NCBI RefSeq assembly: GCF_021044685.1
Contig: NZ_CP088014.1
Location: 5,628,001 to 5,692,000 of the forward strand
Reading direction: 5' to 3'
DNA from: Bradyrhizobium daqingense
Lineage (GTDB): Bacteria > Pseudomonadota > Alphaproteobacteria > Rhizobiales > Xanthobacteraceae
DNA: 64,000 bases
Shown here: positions 1 through 8,429 of the stretch, one piece after another
How positions within the stretch are numbered: the first letter of the stretch is position 1
Layout of the letters: every line of letters begins with the position of its first letter
Position numbers and translations under genes: made by a program
The notes under the pieces: model-generated
What the model was told of the DNA's origin: nothing
The model's database searches: none
Seen by the model: only the letters and a program-made list of their open reading frames with translations

Positions 1-361
1 CCATCTGCACGCGACCGAGCGGACCACGCGGGATCATGCGCTCGACGGCCTTCTCGAGCACGCGCTCGGGATGCTTGCCCTCGAGGATCTGGCGCGCGGT
101 GCGCTCCTTGACGTGGCCGACATAGCCGGTGTGCTTGTAGTAGGTCTTCTGCTCGCGCTTGCGGCCGGTGAGAACCGCATGCTGCGCATTGATGATGATG
201 ACGTTGTCACCGCAATCGACGTGCGGGGTGTAGGTCGGGAGGTGCTTGCCGCGGAGCCGCATGGCGACGATGGTGGCGAGACGGCCGACGACCAGACCCT
301 TGGCGTCGATCAGCACCCACTTCTTCGTCACCTCGGCCGGCTTTGCCGAAAAGGTTTTCAT
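1..361 (-). CDS. rplM: 50S ribosomal protein L13 (3' end cut by window edge)
   Basis: Ribosomal protein L13, an early-assembly protein of the large ribosomal subunit. The 120 visible codons begin MKTFSAKPAEVTKKWVLIDA and include the conserved stretch GDNVIIINAQHAVLTGRK and the segment KTYYKHTGYVGHVK, both diagnostic of L13. Family members are about 150 residues, so roughly the last 30 lie off the left edge. In bacteria rplM is normally followed by rpsI, which would also lie off the left edge. The start is the ATG at 361, with a short leader before the thioesterase gene on the same strand. Confidence 0.96.
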   Translation of the reverse strand, partial: MKTFSAKPAEVTKKWVLIDAKGLVVGRLATIVAMRLRGKHLPTYTPHVDCGDNVIIINAQHAVLTGRKREQKTYYKHTGYVGHVKERTARQILEGKHPERVLEKAVERMIPRGPLGRVQM

Positions 362-517
362 GTCAGAATTTCCGTGAGGGAGACATCGGCGCGAACACCG
401 CACCGGACTGCGCGGGTTTCTAGAGAAGAGGGGCGCAACGGTCAATGCCCAAAGGCGGAAATTACTGCAGCAATATCAACGGTTTGAAAATATGGTATCA
501 AGATACCCGCGAAAACA

Positions 518-958
518 TCAAACATTTGGAATGGAATAGGTCGAGGTGACATGCGCGATTGGATCCGGGGAGGAGCCTGACAACAGCTTCACCTCCCCGA
601 CCGCCAGGCGCTTGCCGAGCTTGAGCAGCCGGGCCTCAGCAAGGACGTCCTGCCCCGGCTGGCCCTTGCGCAGGAAGTTGATGTTGAGATTGGTGGTGAC
701 CGCGAGCCCGATCGGCCCGATCGCGGACAAGAGCACTACGTACATTGCGAAATCGGCCAGTGCCATCAGCGTCGGGCCGGACACGGTTCCGCCCGGTCGG
801 AGCATTCTTTCGCTGTAGCGCTGGCGCAAGAGGCAGGTCTGGCCGTCGGCGCTTTCGATCGTGATGTCATCGCCACTGAAAGCCTGGGGAAACTCGTGGC
901 GCAGAAACTGCTCGAGCTCCGCCACGCTCATTTTCGCTAACGCCATGCTACTCCTCAC
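518..958 (-). CDS. PaaI-family hotdog thioesterase
   Basis: A 146-residue single hotdog-fold protein of the PaaI type, predicted to hydrolyse acyl-CoA thioesters in the cytoplasm. The segment LRPGGTVSGPTLMALADFA (about residues 53-71) is the conserved central hotdog helix with its preceding Gly-rich turn, followed by the typical strand NLNINFLRKG. A second ATG 12 bases inside (946) is an equally good start. It lies upstream of rplM on the same strand and is divergent from the enoyl-CoA hydratase gene, so an acyl-CoA-related role is plausible. The substrate cannot be told from the sequence. Confidence 0.85.
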   Translation of the reverse strand: MRSSMALAKMSVAELEQFLRHEFPQAFSGDDITIESADGQTCLLRQRYSERMLRPGGTVSGPTLMALADFAMYVVLLSAIGPIGLAVTTNLNINFLRKGQPGQDVLAEARLLKLGKRLAVGEVKLLSGSSPDPIAHVTSTYSIPNV

Positions 959-1032
959 CCTCGCTTCACGGTCCCTGTTACATTAAGTTATCTGCGTCAT
1001 CCAAATGCAATAATCCAAACGGAAACGCTTCG

Positions 1033-1857
1033 ATGTCCGCCCAGGCCACCCGTGCCCATTCCCCGCAACCGCCGATCCTTCTGCGCGAGACCGCAGGCCC
1101 CATCGCGGTGCTGACCCTCAACCGCCCGGCCGCACGCAACAGCCTCTCGCAAGCCATGATCGCAAGCCTGCATACCGAGCTCGACGCGATCGGGAACGAC
1201 AAGGCGGTCCGTGGCGTCGTGATCGCCGCCAACGGTCCCGCCTTCTCGGCCGGTCACGACATGAAGGAGCTGACCGCGCGTCGCGCCGATCCAGATCGCG
1301 GCCGCGCGTTCTTCGCCGAGATGATGAACGCCTGTAGCGCGATGATGCAGGCGATCGTGCACCTGCCCAAGCCCGTGATCGCCTCCGTTCAGGGCATTGC
1401 GACCGCAGCCGGCTGCCAGCTCGTGGCCAGCTGCGACCTCGCCATCGCCTCCGAGGCGGCGAGCTTCGCCACGCCCGGCGTCGACATCGGCCTGTTCTGC
1501 TCGACACCCATGGTGGCGCTGTCGCGCAACGTGCCGCGCAAACAGGCGATGGAGATGCTTCTGACGGGCGAGCCGATCCCGGCCGTGCGCGCCCGTGAGA
1601 TCGGGCTCATCAATCGCGTCGTCTCCGCCGGGACCGAGCGCGACGAGGCGATCGCGCTGGCGGAAAAGGTCGCATTGAAATCCTCCTACACGGTGAAGCT
1701 CGGCAAGGAAGCGTTCTACCGCCAGGCCGAGATGAGCCTTGCGGAGGCCTACCGCTATGCGGCAGAGGTGATGACCGAGAACATGATGGCGCGCGACGCC
1801 GAGGAAGGCATCGGCGCGTTCATCGAAAAGCGCACGCCGACTTGGCGCGATGAATAG
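1033..1857 (+). CDS. Enoyl-CoA hydratase/isomerase family protein
   Basis: Crotonase-superfamily protein of 274 residues. It shows the N-terminal LTLNRPAARNSLS motif, the CoA-binding and oxyanion-hole segment GPAFSAGHDMKEL (about 69-81), and the second oxyanion loop around ATAAGCQLVASCDLAIA. The region where classical hydratases carry a catalytic Glu reads PGVDIGLFCSTPM, resembling the ECHDC3-like subgroup rather than FadB, so the reaction may be something other than hydration. It stands alone, divergent from the thioesterase gene and followed by a palindromic repeat. Confidence 0.88.
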   Translation: MSAQATRAHSPQPPILLRETAGPIAVLTLNRPAARNSLSQAMIASLHTELDAIGNDKAVRGVVIAANGPAFSAGHDMKELTARRADPDRGRAFFAEMMNACSAMMQAIVHLPKPVIASVQGIATAAGCQLVASCDLAIASEAASFATPGVDIGLFCSTPMVALSRNVPRKQAMEMLLTGEPIPAVRAREIGLINRVVSAGTERDEAIALAEKVALKSSYTVKLGKEAFYRQAEMSLAEAYRYAAEVMTENMMARDAEEGIGAFIEKRTPTWRDE

Positions 1858-1861
1858 TCAA

Positions 1862-1972
1862 CTCCTCATCCTGAGGAGCCGCGGGACGCGGCGTCTCGAA
1901 GGATGGAGGCCGACTGTGGCCTCATGGTTCGAGACGCGCGTGCCGCGCTCCTCACCATGAGGGTCAGAGAAA
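1862..1972. repeat. Intergenic palindromic repeat (REP-like)
   Basis: The outer arms CCTCATCCTGAGGAGC and GCTCCTCACCATGAGG are near-complementary, and an inner GCGTCTCGAA / TTCGAGACGC pair also matches. Together they would form a long imperfect hairpin between two co-directional genes. Elements of this kind are common in Bradyrhizobium intergenic regions. Confidence 0.75.
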
Positions 1973-1979
1973 GAAAAAG

Positions 1980-2564
1980 ATGAACCACGACTCCTATCCC
2001 GACAATTACATCCGCGGCATCCTCAACAGCGTGAAGTCGATCGCGATGGTCGGCGCCTCGCCCGTCAACGTGCGGCCGAGCTATTTTGCGTTCAAATATC
2101 TGGCGCAGCGCGGTTACGACATGATCCCGGTCAATCCGGGCCATGTCGGCAAGGAGCTGCTCGGAAAGCCCTTCGTCGCCTCGCTGTCCGACATCGGCCG
2201 CCCCATCGACATGATCGACATCTTCCGCAACTCCAACCACATCATGCCGGTGGTTGAGGAAGCGTTGACGCTCGACCCGCTGCCGAAGGTGATCTGGATG
2301 CAGCTTGGCGCACGCGACGACGCGGCAGCGGCGAAAGCGGAATCAGTGGGTATCAAGGTGGTGATGAACCGATGCCCCAAGATCGAATACGGCCGCTTGT
2401 CGTCCGAAATATCCTGGATGGGCGTGAATTCGCGCACGCTCAGCTCCAAGCGGGCACCGGCGCCGACACAAGGCATGCGGTTGTCCCTCAATCGGATGAG
2501 CGTCGGCGGCGGCAACACCGCAGCCTCCGATCGTGCCGCCAAAAACAAGACCGAGCAAAGCTGA
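1980..2564 (+). CDS. CoA-binding domain protein (YccU-like)
   Basis: A 194-residue protein with a Rossmann-like CoA-binding domain, as in the small YccU family. Visible signatures are SIAMVGASP near residue 20 (nucleotide-binding Gly-rich turn), GYDMIPVNPGHVGKELLGK, and the C-terminal NRCPKIEYGRL typical of the family. The last 45 or so residues are Ser/Ala-rich and probably disordered. Members are often annotated only as CoA-binding. The adjacent downstream gene is an O-acetylhomoserine sulfhydrylase, an association suggesting sulfur or one-carbon metabolism, but no function is proven. Confidence 0.87.
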   Translation: MNHDSYPDNYIRGILNSVKSIAMVGASPVNVRPSYFAFKYLAQRGYDMIPVNPGHVGKELLGKPFVASLSDIGRPIDMIDIFRNSNHIMPVVEEALTLDPLPKVIWMQLGARDDAAAAKAESVGIKVVMNRCPKIEYGRLSSEISWMGVNSRTLSSKRAPAPTQGMRLSLNRMSVGGGNTAASDRAAKNKTEQS

Positions 2565-2701
2565 CGCGGCCCGCGAAGGATTCATATCGCGAACGCGACA
2601 ATGCGTAGCACGATCGTTTCGATGTAAGCGGCGGCTTGACGGCGGGCACCGCGCCGATCAGCATGCCGCGCGATTTCAGACCACAAGAACAGGACGCCTC
2701 A

Positions 2702-3982
2702 ATGAGCGATCGCCTTCCGGGATTTTCCACGCTCGCCGTGCATGCCGGTGCACAGCCCGACCCCACCACCGGCGCGCGCGCAACTCCGATCTATCAAACG
2801 ACGTCTTTCGTCTTCAACGACGCCGACCACGCCGCCTCGTTGTTCGGCCTGCAGGCGTTCGGCAACATCTACACCCGCATCGGCAATCCCACCAACGCGG
2901 TGCTGGAGGAGCGCGTCGCCGCGCTCGAAGGCGGCACGGCGGCACTTGCGGTGGCTTCGGGCCACGCCGCTCAGGTTGTGATTCTGCAACAGCTGCTCCA
3001 ACCCGGCGACGAGTTCATTGCCGCGCGAAAACTCTATGGCGGCTCGATCAACCAGTTCACGCATGCGTTCAAGAGCTTTGGCTGGAACGTGGTGTGGGCC
3101 GATCCCGACGACATCGCCAGCTTCGAGCGCGCGGTGACGCCGCGCACCAAGGCGATCTTCATCGAGTCCATCGCCAATCCCGCGGGCAGCATCACCGACA
3201 TCGAGGCGATCTCGACGGTGGCGCGCAAGGCGGGCGTGCCGCTGATCGTCGACAACACGCTGGCCTCGCCCTATCTGATCCGCCCGATCGATCACGGCGC
3301 CGACATCGTCGTGCACTCGCTGACGAAGTTCCTCGGCGGTCATGGCAATTCGCTCGGTGGCATCATCGTCGATGCCGGCACCTTCGATTGGTCCACCGGC
3401 GGCAAATATCCGATGCTGTCGGAGCCGCGGCCCGAATATCACGGCATCCGCCTGCAGGAGACCTTCGGCAATTTCGCCTTCGCGATCGCCTGCCGCGTGC
3501 TCGGCTTGCGTGACCTCGGGCCGGCGCTGTCGCCGTTCAACGCCTTCATGATCCTCACCGGCATCGAGACGCTGCCGCTGCGCATGCAGAAGCACTGCGA
3601 CAACGCCAAAGCCGTCGCCGAATTCCTCGCGCAACATCCGGCGGTGGCCTCGGTGAGCTATGCGGGCCTTGCGAGCGACAAGTACAACCAGCTCGCGCGC
3701 AAATACGCGCCGAAGGGCGCGGGCGCCGTGTTCACCTTCAGCCTCAAGGGCGGCTACGACGCTGGCGTCAGCCTGGTGTCGAAACTGCAGCTGTTCTCGC
3801 ATCTGGCCAATGTCGGCGACACTCGCTCGCTCGTGATCCATCCGGCCTCGACCACGCACAGCCAGCTCGACGACGCCGCCAAGGTCAAGTCCGGCGCCGG
3901 CCCCGACGTGGTGCGGCTCTCGGTCGGCATCGAGGACAAGGAAGACCTGATCGCAGATCTGGAGCAGGCGCTGGGGGCTTAA
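2702..3982 (+). CDS. metY: O-acetylhomoserine aminocarboxypropyltransferase (PLP-dependent)
   Basis: Cys/Met metabolism PLP enzyme of 426 residues that makes homocysteine (or cysteine) from O-acetylhomoserine plus sulfide. The N-terminus FSTLAVHAGAQPDPTTGAR, the motif YTRIGNPTNAVLEERVAALEGG, and the PLP-lysine segment VVHSLTKFLGGHG (Lys about 209) are family-diagnostic. The C-terminal VIHPASTTHSQL is also conserved. The ATG at 2702 is chosen over an upstream in-frame ATG at 2636, because family proteins begin just before FSTLAVHAG. Confidence 0.93.
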   Translation: MSDRLPGFSTLAVHAGAQPDPTTGARATPIYQTTSFVFNDADHAASLFGLQAFGNIYTRIGNPTNAVLEERVAALEGGTAALAVASGHAAQVVILQQLLQPGDEFIAARKLYGGSINQFTHAFKSFGWNVVWADPDDIASFERAVTPRTKAIFIESIANPAGSITDIEAISTVARKAGVPLIVDNTLASPYLIRPIDHGADIVVHSLTKFLGGHGNSLGGIIVDAGTFDWSTGGKYPMLSEPRPEYHGIRLQETFGNFAFAIACRVLGLRDLGPALSPFNAFMILTGIETLPLRMQKHCDNAKAVAEFLAQHPAVASVSYAGLASDKYNQLARKYAPKGAGAVFTFSLKGGYDAGVSLVSKLQLFSHLANVGDTRSLVIHPASTTHSQLDDAAKVKSGAGPDVVRLSVGIEDKEDLIADLEQALGA

Positions 3983-3987
3983 TGTCG

Positions 3988-4080
3988 TTCCGGGGCGCGA
4001 CAGCGCACCCGGAACCTCGAGATTCTCGGGTGCGCAATTGCGCACCTGAGTTCGGTGCTTCGCACCGCCCCGGAATGACG
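3988..4080. repeat. Intergenic palindromic repeat
   Basis: The outer arms GTTCCGGGGCG and CGCCCCGGAATG pair across about 90 bases. Inner arms CTCGGGTGCGCAATTGCGCACCTGAG form a second hairpin. This is a typical Bradyrhizobium intergenic palindrome sitting just downstream of the sulfhydrylase gene, and it may stabilise or terminate that transcript. Confidence 0.75.
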
Positions 4081-4162
4081 GCGGCTTCTTGGCAGTTAAC
4101 AGTCGTTAACCATATCGGCCGCATAAATCGTCGCTGGATCGCCTCTTGATTCGGAGCCAACG

Positions 4163-4507
4163 ATGTTGCGCTGGATGATACCTGCCCTGGCAGTGATGCT
4201 GACGGTTTCGACCGCGCTGGCCGCCGATCTGCCGGCCACGCCAAAGCGGCGCGCCGCTGTTCCGCCGCAAGAGCCGCCAAAGGTCTACGTCGAGACCGAT
4301 CCTGATGCCCTGATCTCGCCGGCCTACGGCATCGGCAGCTACATCCGCAACCTGCCGGGCACGCCGCTATTGCCCGGCTCGCACACGCTGCCGGGCTATT
4401 ACGGCCGCCCGTGGAGCTACGATTACCAGGGCGCGTATTACGGCGGGAAGCAGGTCGATTATTTCTGGCGCCTGCCCTATGCCTGCGGCATCTACGGCTA
4501 TTGCTGA
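4163..4507 (+). CDS. Small secreted protein of unknown function
   Basis: A 114-residue protein with a clear signal peptide (MLRWMIPALAVMLTVSTALA, cleavage expected before ADLPATP). The mature part is rich in Pro, Gly and Tyr, with a repeated aromatic pattern near the end (YYGRPWSYDYQGAYYGGKQ). It contains Cys near the C-terminus (ACGIYGYC). No known domain is recognised. It is convergent with the heme A synthase gene, with only 19 bases between stops. Export to the periplasm or outer surface is predicted, and function is unknown. Confidence 0.75.
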   Translation: MLRWMIPALAVMLTVSTALAADLPATPKRRAAVPPQEPPKVYVETDPDALISPAYGIGSYIRNLPGTPLLPGSHTLPGYYGRPWSYDYQGAYYGGKQVDYFWRLPYACGIYGYC

Positions 4508-4526
4508 TCAGCCGGACTGAGGGTGA

Positions 4527-5609
4527 TCAGCCGGCCTGACCGAGCGGGACCACGCGCGGCTGCGCTTGCGCGGATTGCCGTGAGGCCAGACGCTCCACCT
4601 GCATCACCGCGAGCATGAGCACCACGATCGCGACCGCCTGATGCGCGAGCGCGAGGCCGATCGGAACCTGGTTGAGCAGCGTCAGGATGCCGAGCACCGC
4701 CTGCAGGCTCACCGCCGCAAACAGCCAGAGCGCGCCGCTCGCCGCTGAACCTGCCCGCGCGCGCACCGCGTCGATCGCGTGCAGCGCCGCCAGCGCGAAC
4801 AGCAGATAGGCCGTCATGCGGTGCTCGAACTGCACCGTCAGCACGTTGTCGAACATATTGCGCCACCACGGCGTCTCGAACCACAGCCGCTCCGCCGACG
4901 GGATGAACGCGCCGTCGATCTGCGGCCAGGTGTTGTAGGCGCGCCCGGCGCGCAGGCCGGCGACCAGCGCGCCGAAATAGATCTGCACGAACGTCACAAC
5001 GAGGAGCAGCACACTCGTGAACCGCAGCCGCGCCGGTGCTGCGATCTGCGGCCGCTCCTTGAGCCGCCGCACCGTCCAGACGATGCCGGCGAAGATCAGA
5101 AGCGCGAGCATCAGATGCGTCGCCAGTCGATATTGCGACACCTCGGTGCGTCCCGACAGGCCCGAGGCGACCATCCACCAGCCGACCGCGCCTTGCAGCC
5201 CGCCGAGCGCGAACAGCAGCCACAGCCGCCGCTTCAATTCACCGGAGAGACCGCCGCGCCACAGGAAGAACAGGAACGGCAGCAGATAGGCGACGCCGAT
5301 GAAACGGCCGAGCAGCCGGTGGCTCCATTCCCACCAGAAGATCTCCTTGAATTCGGACAGGCTCATGCCTGCATTGAGCTCGCGATATTGCGGGATCTTC
5401 TTGTAGGCCTCGAACGCCTCGGTCCACTGCGCCTCGGTGAGCGGCGGCACGCTGCCCGTGACCGGCTTCCATTCGACGATCGAGAGGCCGGATTCCGTGA
5501 GCCGCGTCGCGCCGCCGACCAGCACCATCAGCGCGATCAGCGCCGCGACGGCGATCAGCCACGCGCGCACGGCGCGATGCGGTTCGGACGGAGCGGAGAT
5601 CGTCGTCAT
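4527..5609 (-). CDS. ctaA: Heme A synthase (COX15/CtaA)
   Basis: Integral membrane heme A synthase of 360 residues, which oxidises the methyl group of heme O for cytochrome aa3 oxidase. It shows about eight hydrophobic segments. Conserved motifs include GGATRLTESGLSIVEWKPVTG, the heme-ligating EWSHRLLGR, and the later RLATHLMLA and FEHRMTAYLLF segments, which carry the conserved histidines. The start is ATG 5609 (MTTISAPSEP). An in-frame extension to 5810 encodes nonhydrophobic, poorly coding-like sequence and is rejected. Confidence 0.95.
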   Translation of the reverse strand: MTTISAPSEPHRAVRAWLIAVAALIALMVLVGGATRLTESGLSIVEWKPVTGSVPPLTEAQWTEAFEAYKKIPQYRELNAGMSLSEFKEIFWWEWSHRLLGRFIGVAYLLPFLFFLWRGGLSGELKRRLWLLFALGGLQGAVGWWMVASGLSGRTEVSQYRLATHLMLALLIFAGIVWTVRRLKERPQIAAPARLRFTSVLLLVVTFVQIYFGALVAGLRAGRAYNTWPQIDGAFIPSAERLWFETPWWRNMFDNVLTVQFEHRMTAYLLFALAALHAIDAVRARAGSAASGALWLFAAVSLQAVLGILTLLNQVPIGLALAHQAVAIVVLMLAVMQVERLASRQSAQAQPRVVPLGQAG

Positions 5610-5733
5610 CGGGAGCAAAAACCAGGCCTTGAAGCAGAAAGACTTGAACCAGGGAGGCTTGAACCGGACTGCGCGCCCCTTATAGTCCCCCGCTCCCGCA
5701 GCGCAAGTTACGCGAAAGCCACGATATTCCGCC

Positions 5734-5955
5734 ATGACGATCCGTACCCGCAAGTTCCTCGGCGCCATCCTGCTCCTGGTGCTGGCCACGGTCTGGGCCC
5801 TGCTCGGCATGGCGGCGGCGCAGATGCCGTGGATCTCCGAGTCCGGCTGGCGACAGGCGATCTATTACGTGGTGGTGGGCCTGGGCTGGGTGCTGCCGGC
5901 AATGCCGATCGTGAGCTGGATGCAGCGGGCGGACCGGGTCAAGTCTGGCTCGTAG
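5734..5955 (+). CDS. DUF2842 family small membrane protein
   Basis: A 73-residue protein with two predicted membrane helices (about residues 8-28 and 43-63), matching the alphaproteobacterial DUF2842 family by length and by its WISESGWRQAIYYVVVGLGW pattern. It is divergent from ctaA, and its 3' end overlaps that of the deacetylase-like gene by 17 bases on the opposite strand. No function is known for the family. Confidence 0.85.
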   Translation: MTIRTRKFLGAILLLVLATVWALLGMAAAQMPWISESGWRQAIYYVVVGLGWVLPAMPIVSWMQRADRVKSGS

Positions 5956-7036
5956 CGCTGCCGGTCGGCTTCACCGGAGCGAAGGCCACACCCGACACCA
6001 GCACGCGCAGCATGCGTAGCGAGCGGACCCTTCCGTCCCAGGAGATCCGCGGCAGCGCGCGCAGATTGGTACGGCCCTCCGCCTCCACGATGCCCGGGAT
6101 CGTCGAGACCGCGCTGGCAAAGCCCGCCTCCTCGGCCATCACGACATGGCTGCGCCGGAACGAGGCACGGTCGCCGAACGGAAAGGCGATATGCGCGATC
6201 TCGCGATCGAACGCGGATTCCGCAACCACCTTGCCCATCGTCATCTCGCGCAGCGCAGCCACGTCCTTCATGTTGGCGAGAACGGGATAATTCACGGTCG
6301 CGCTGCCGATCGTCACCAGCGGATCGGCAGCGAGTCTCGCAAGGTCCTCCCAATTCATCGACGCCTCGCGCGAGACGGCAGCGAGGTCGACCCGGTAGCG
6401 CGTGCAGAGATCGGCGATCGCGGCCGACAGTTCCACCGGCGGCAGCGAGCGCAGCCAGCTCTCAAGATGGGAGAACAGCGCCCGCTTCCCGGCAATGTCA
6501 GTAACGGTGAAGCGCTGCTCCTTCTCGCCCATCATCAGGCTGATGCGGCTCTCGCGCGCGATCACCTGCTCGAGTCCGAGCCACCAGGCCTCGCCGACGC
6601 CATCGGGAAAGGCGGTGGGCACATAGACCGTGAAGGGCACGCCGTGGCGCGCCAGCACCGGATAGGCGAAGTCGATCAGATCCTTGCTGGCGCCATCGAA
6701 GGTCAGCGCCACGAAGCGCCGCTTCTCCGGCAGCGTCACGGCGCGTCGGCAGACCTCGTCCATGCCGAGGAAGTCATACTTCCAGCGCTGCAGCGCACGA
6801 ATGGTGCGGTCGAGGAATTGCGGCGTGATCTCGTGCTCGCGCAGCGGCTGAAACCCGCCACGACGCCGCGGCCGCACGCGCTGAAGGCGCAGGATGGCAC
6901 CGGCACCGCGGCTGCGCAGCGCCGCCTGGCCGCTGAACCAGGTCAGCTCGAGCCGCAGCCGCTCCAGCCATCTGTCGTCGGATACCAAGGTCCCCGCCCT
7001 TCGTGCGCCGGCGCCTGTTCTCTCTCCTGTCGTCAT
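5939..7036 (-). CDS. NodB-fold polysaccharide deacetylase-like protein, metal site lost
   Basis: A 365-residue protein of the polysaccharide deacetylase (CE4/NodB) superfamily, located in an exopolysaccharide gene block. The strand that normally reads TFDDG reads TFDGA (residues 112-116), so the second Asp, a metal ligand, is Gly. The motif that normally reads SHTxTHP reads SATVNYP (245-251), so both metal-binding His residues are replaced. The FPFGD segment near the C-terminal half is kept. The fold is recognisable but deacetylation by the standard mechanism is unlikely. It may bind polymer or have a regulatory role. It is divergent from the GNAT-like gene. Confidence 0.85.
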   Translation of the reverse strand: MTTGERTGAGARRAGTLVSDDRWLERLRLELTWFSGQAALRSRGAGAILRLQRVRPRRRGGFQPLREHEITPQFLDRTIRALQRWKYDFLGMDEVCRRAVTLPEKRRFVALTFDGASKDLIDFAYPVLARHGVPFTVYVPTAFPDGVGEAWWLGLEQVIARESRISLMMGEKEQRFTVTDIAGKRALFSHLESWLRSLPPVELSAAIADLCTRYRVDLAAVSREASMNWEDLARLAADPLVTIGSATVNYPVLANMKDVAALREMTMGKVVAESAFDREIAHIAFPFGDRASFRRSHVVMAEEAGFASAVSTIPGIVEAEGRTNLRALPRISWDGRVRSLRMLRVLVSGVAFAPVKPTGSATSQT

Positions 7037-7116
7037 TACCCTTTGTTGACCTTTCTTTGCAAAGGTCGGCCCAAGGCCGAACGACGTCTATTTTGATTTC
7101 TCGACAGGTTTCGCGA

Positions 7117-8298
7117 ATGACCATGGCTGCGGCGATGCAAAGCCGATCGGCAGAAGCGCCAGCGCGGTCGACGGCGAGCCGCATCGCCCAGGTCGATATC
7201 GTCTCGGATCTCGGCGAGGCCGAGGCGGCCTGGCGCGCCTTCGAGCAGACTGGCCACCTCTTTACGCCCTACCAGTGCTTCGACCTGCTTGCCCCGTGGC
7301 AACAACTGGTCGGTCCCCACGAAGGGGCGCGCCCTTTCATCGTGATCGCCCGCGACCTAGAGCACCGGCCCCTCCTGCTGCTGCCGCTGTCTCTGCGCCA
7401 GAGCCATGGCGTGCGCACCGCCTGTTTCATGGGAGGCAAGCACACGACCTTCAACATGGGCCTTTGGAACGCCGAATTCGCAGAGCAGGCCGCTCCGGCC
7501 GATCTCGACGCGCTGCTGGCGCCGTTGCGCGCACATGTCGACGTGCTCTCGCTGACGCAGCAGCCCAAGCGCTGGAGCGACCAGCAGAACCCGTTTGCGC
7601 TGCTGCCGCGGCAGGGCTCGATCAACGGCTGCCCGCTGCTGACGATCGAGCCGGGCGGCCTGCCGGAATCGCGCATCAGCAATTCCTTCCGCCGCCGCCT
7701 CAAGAGCAAGGAGAAGAAGCTCCAGGCCCTGCCCGGCTACCGCTACCATCTCGCGACCTCAGATGCGGACATCGAGCGGCTGCTCGACTGGTTCTTCCGC
7801 GTCAAGCCGGCGCGGATGGCGGAGCAGAACCTGCCGAACGTGTTCGCCGAGCCGGGCGTCGAGCAGTTCATCCGCAGCGCCTGCCTGTCGCGGCGCGGCG
7901 ACGGCCGCGCGATCGACATCCACGCGCTCGAATGCGACGAGGACGTGATCGCGATCTTCGCCGGCGTCGCCGACGGCCAGCGCTTCTCGATGATGTTCAA
8001 CACCTACACGATGTCCGAGCATTCCCGTTACAGTCCGGGCCTGATCCTGATGCGCTACATCATCGACCGCTGCGCCGAGCGCGGCTACCGCTCCCTCGAC
8101 CTCGGCATCGGCTCGGACGATTACAAGCGGATGTTCTGCAAGGACGACGAGGACATCTTCGACAGCTTCGTGCCCCTGACCTCGCGCGGAAAGCTCGCGG
8201 CGATGGCAATGTCATCGCTCAGTCGCGGCAAGCGGATGGTGAAGCAGAACCAGGTGCTGTTTGACCTCGCCCGCCGGCTGCGGCAGGCGTTCGGATAA
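7117..8298 (+). CDS. GNAT/FemAB-like acyltransferase (polysaccharide-associated)
   Basis: A 393-residue protein of the GNAT-like family often annotated as cellulose biosynthesis CelD/BcsL-type acetyltransferase. Supporting segments are SFRRRLKSKEKKLQAL in the middle and, toward the C-terminus, the acyl-CoA-binding type sequence SRYSPGLILMRYIIDRCAERG followed by SLDLGIGSDDYKRMFC. ATG 7117 is chosen over an upstream start at 7003, because the extra 38 residues lie within the divergent promoter region. It is flanked by exopolysaccharide genes, so acylation of a surface polysaccharide precursor is the best guess. Confidence 0.85.
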   Translation: MTMAAAMQSRSAEAPARSTASRIAQVDIVSDLGEAEAAWRAFEQTGHLFTPYQCFDLLAPWQQLVGPHEGARPFIVIARDLEHRPLLLLPLSLRQSHGVRTACFMGGKHTTFNMGLWNAEFAEQAAPADLDALLAPLRAHVDVLSLTQQPKRWSDQQNPFALLPRQGSINGCPLLTIEPGGLPESRISNSFRRRLKSKEKKLQALPGYRYHLATSDADIERLLDWFFRVKPARMAEQNLPNVFAEPGVEQFIRSACLSRRGDGRAIDIHALECDEDVIAIFAGVADGQRFSMMFNTYTMSEHSRYSPGLILMRYIIDRCAERGYRSLDLGIGSDDYKRMFCKDDEDIFDSFVPLTSRGKLAAMAMSSLSRGKRMVKQNQVLFDLARRLRQAFG

Positions 8299-8320
8299 GA
8301 CCTCTTCGCAATGACCGGAT

Positions 8321-8418
8321 CGTAGGGTGGGCAAAGCGAAGCGTGCCCACGTCTTCCGTTCCTGCATTGGAGAGGTCGTGGGCACGGCGCAAACACGCCT
8401 TTGCCCCACCCTACGATT
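8321..8418. repeat. Intergenic palindromic repeat between convergent genes
   Basis: The outer arms CGTAGGGTGGGCAAAG and CTTTGCCCCACCCTACG are near-perfect inverted repeats, with internal CGTGCCCACG / CGTGGGCACG arms. The element fills the gap between two convergent genes and could act as a bidirectional terminator. Confidence 0.8.
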
Positions 8419-8429
8419 GCGGAGAGAGT

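Noticed and set aside
2699..4045. Long open frame antisense to the sulfhydrylase gene
   Set aside because: It mirrors a clear PLP enzyme. Arg/His/Asp-rich composition is the usual by-product of high-GC coding on the other strand.
4090..4120. TTAA-N6-TTAA as a CtrA site
   Set aside because: The CtrA consensus has seven spacer bases; the spacing is off by one.
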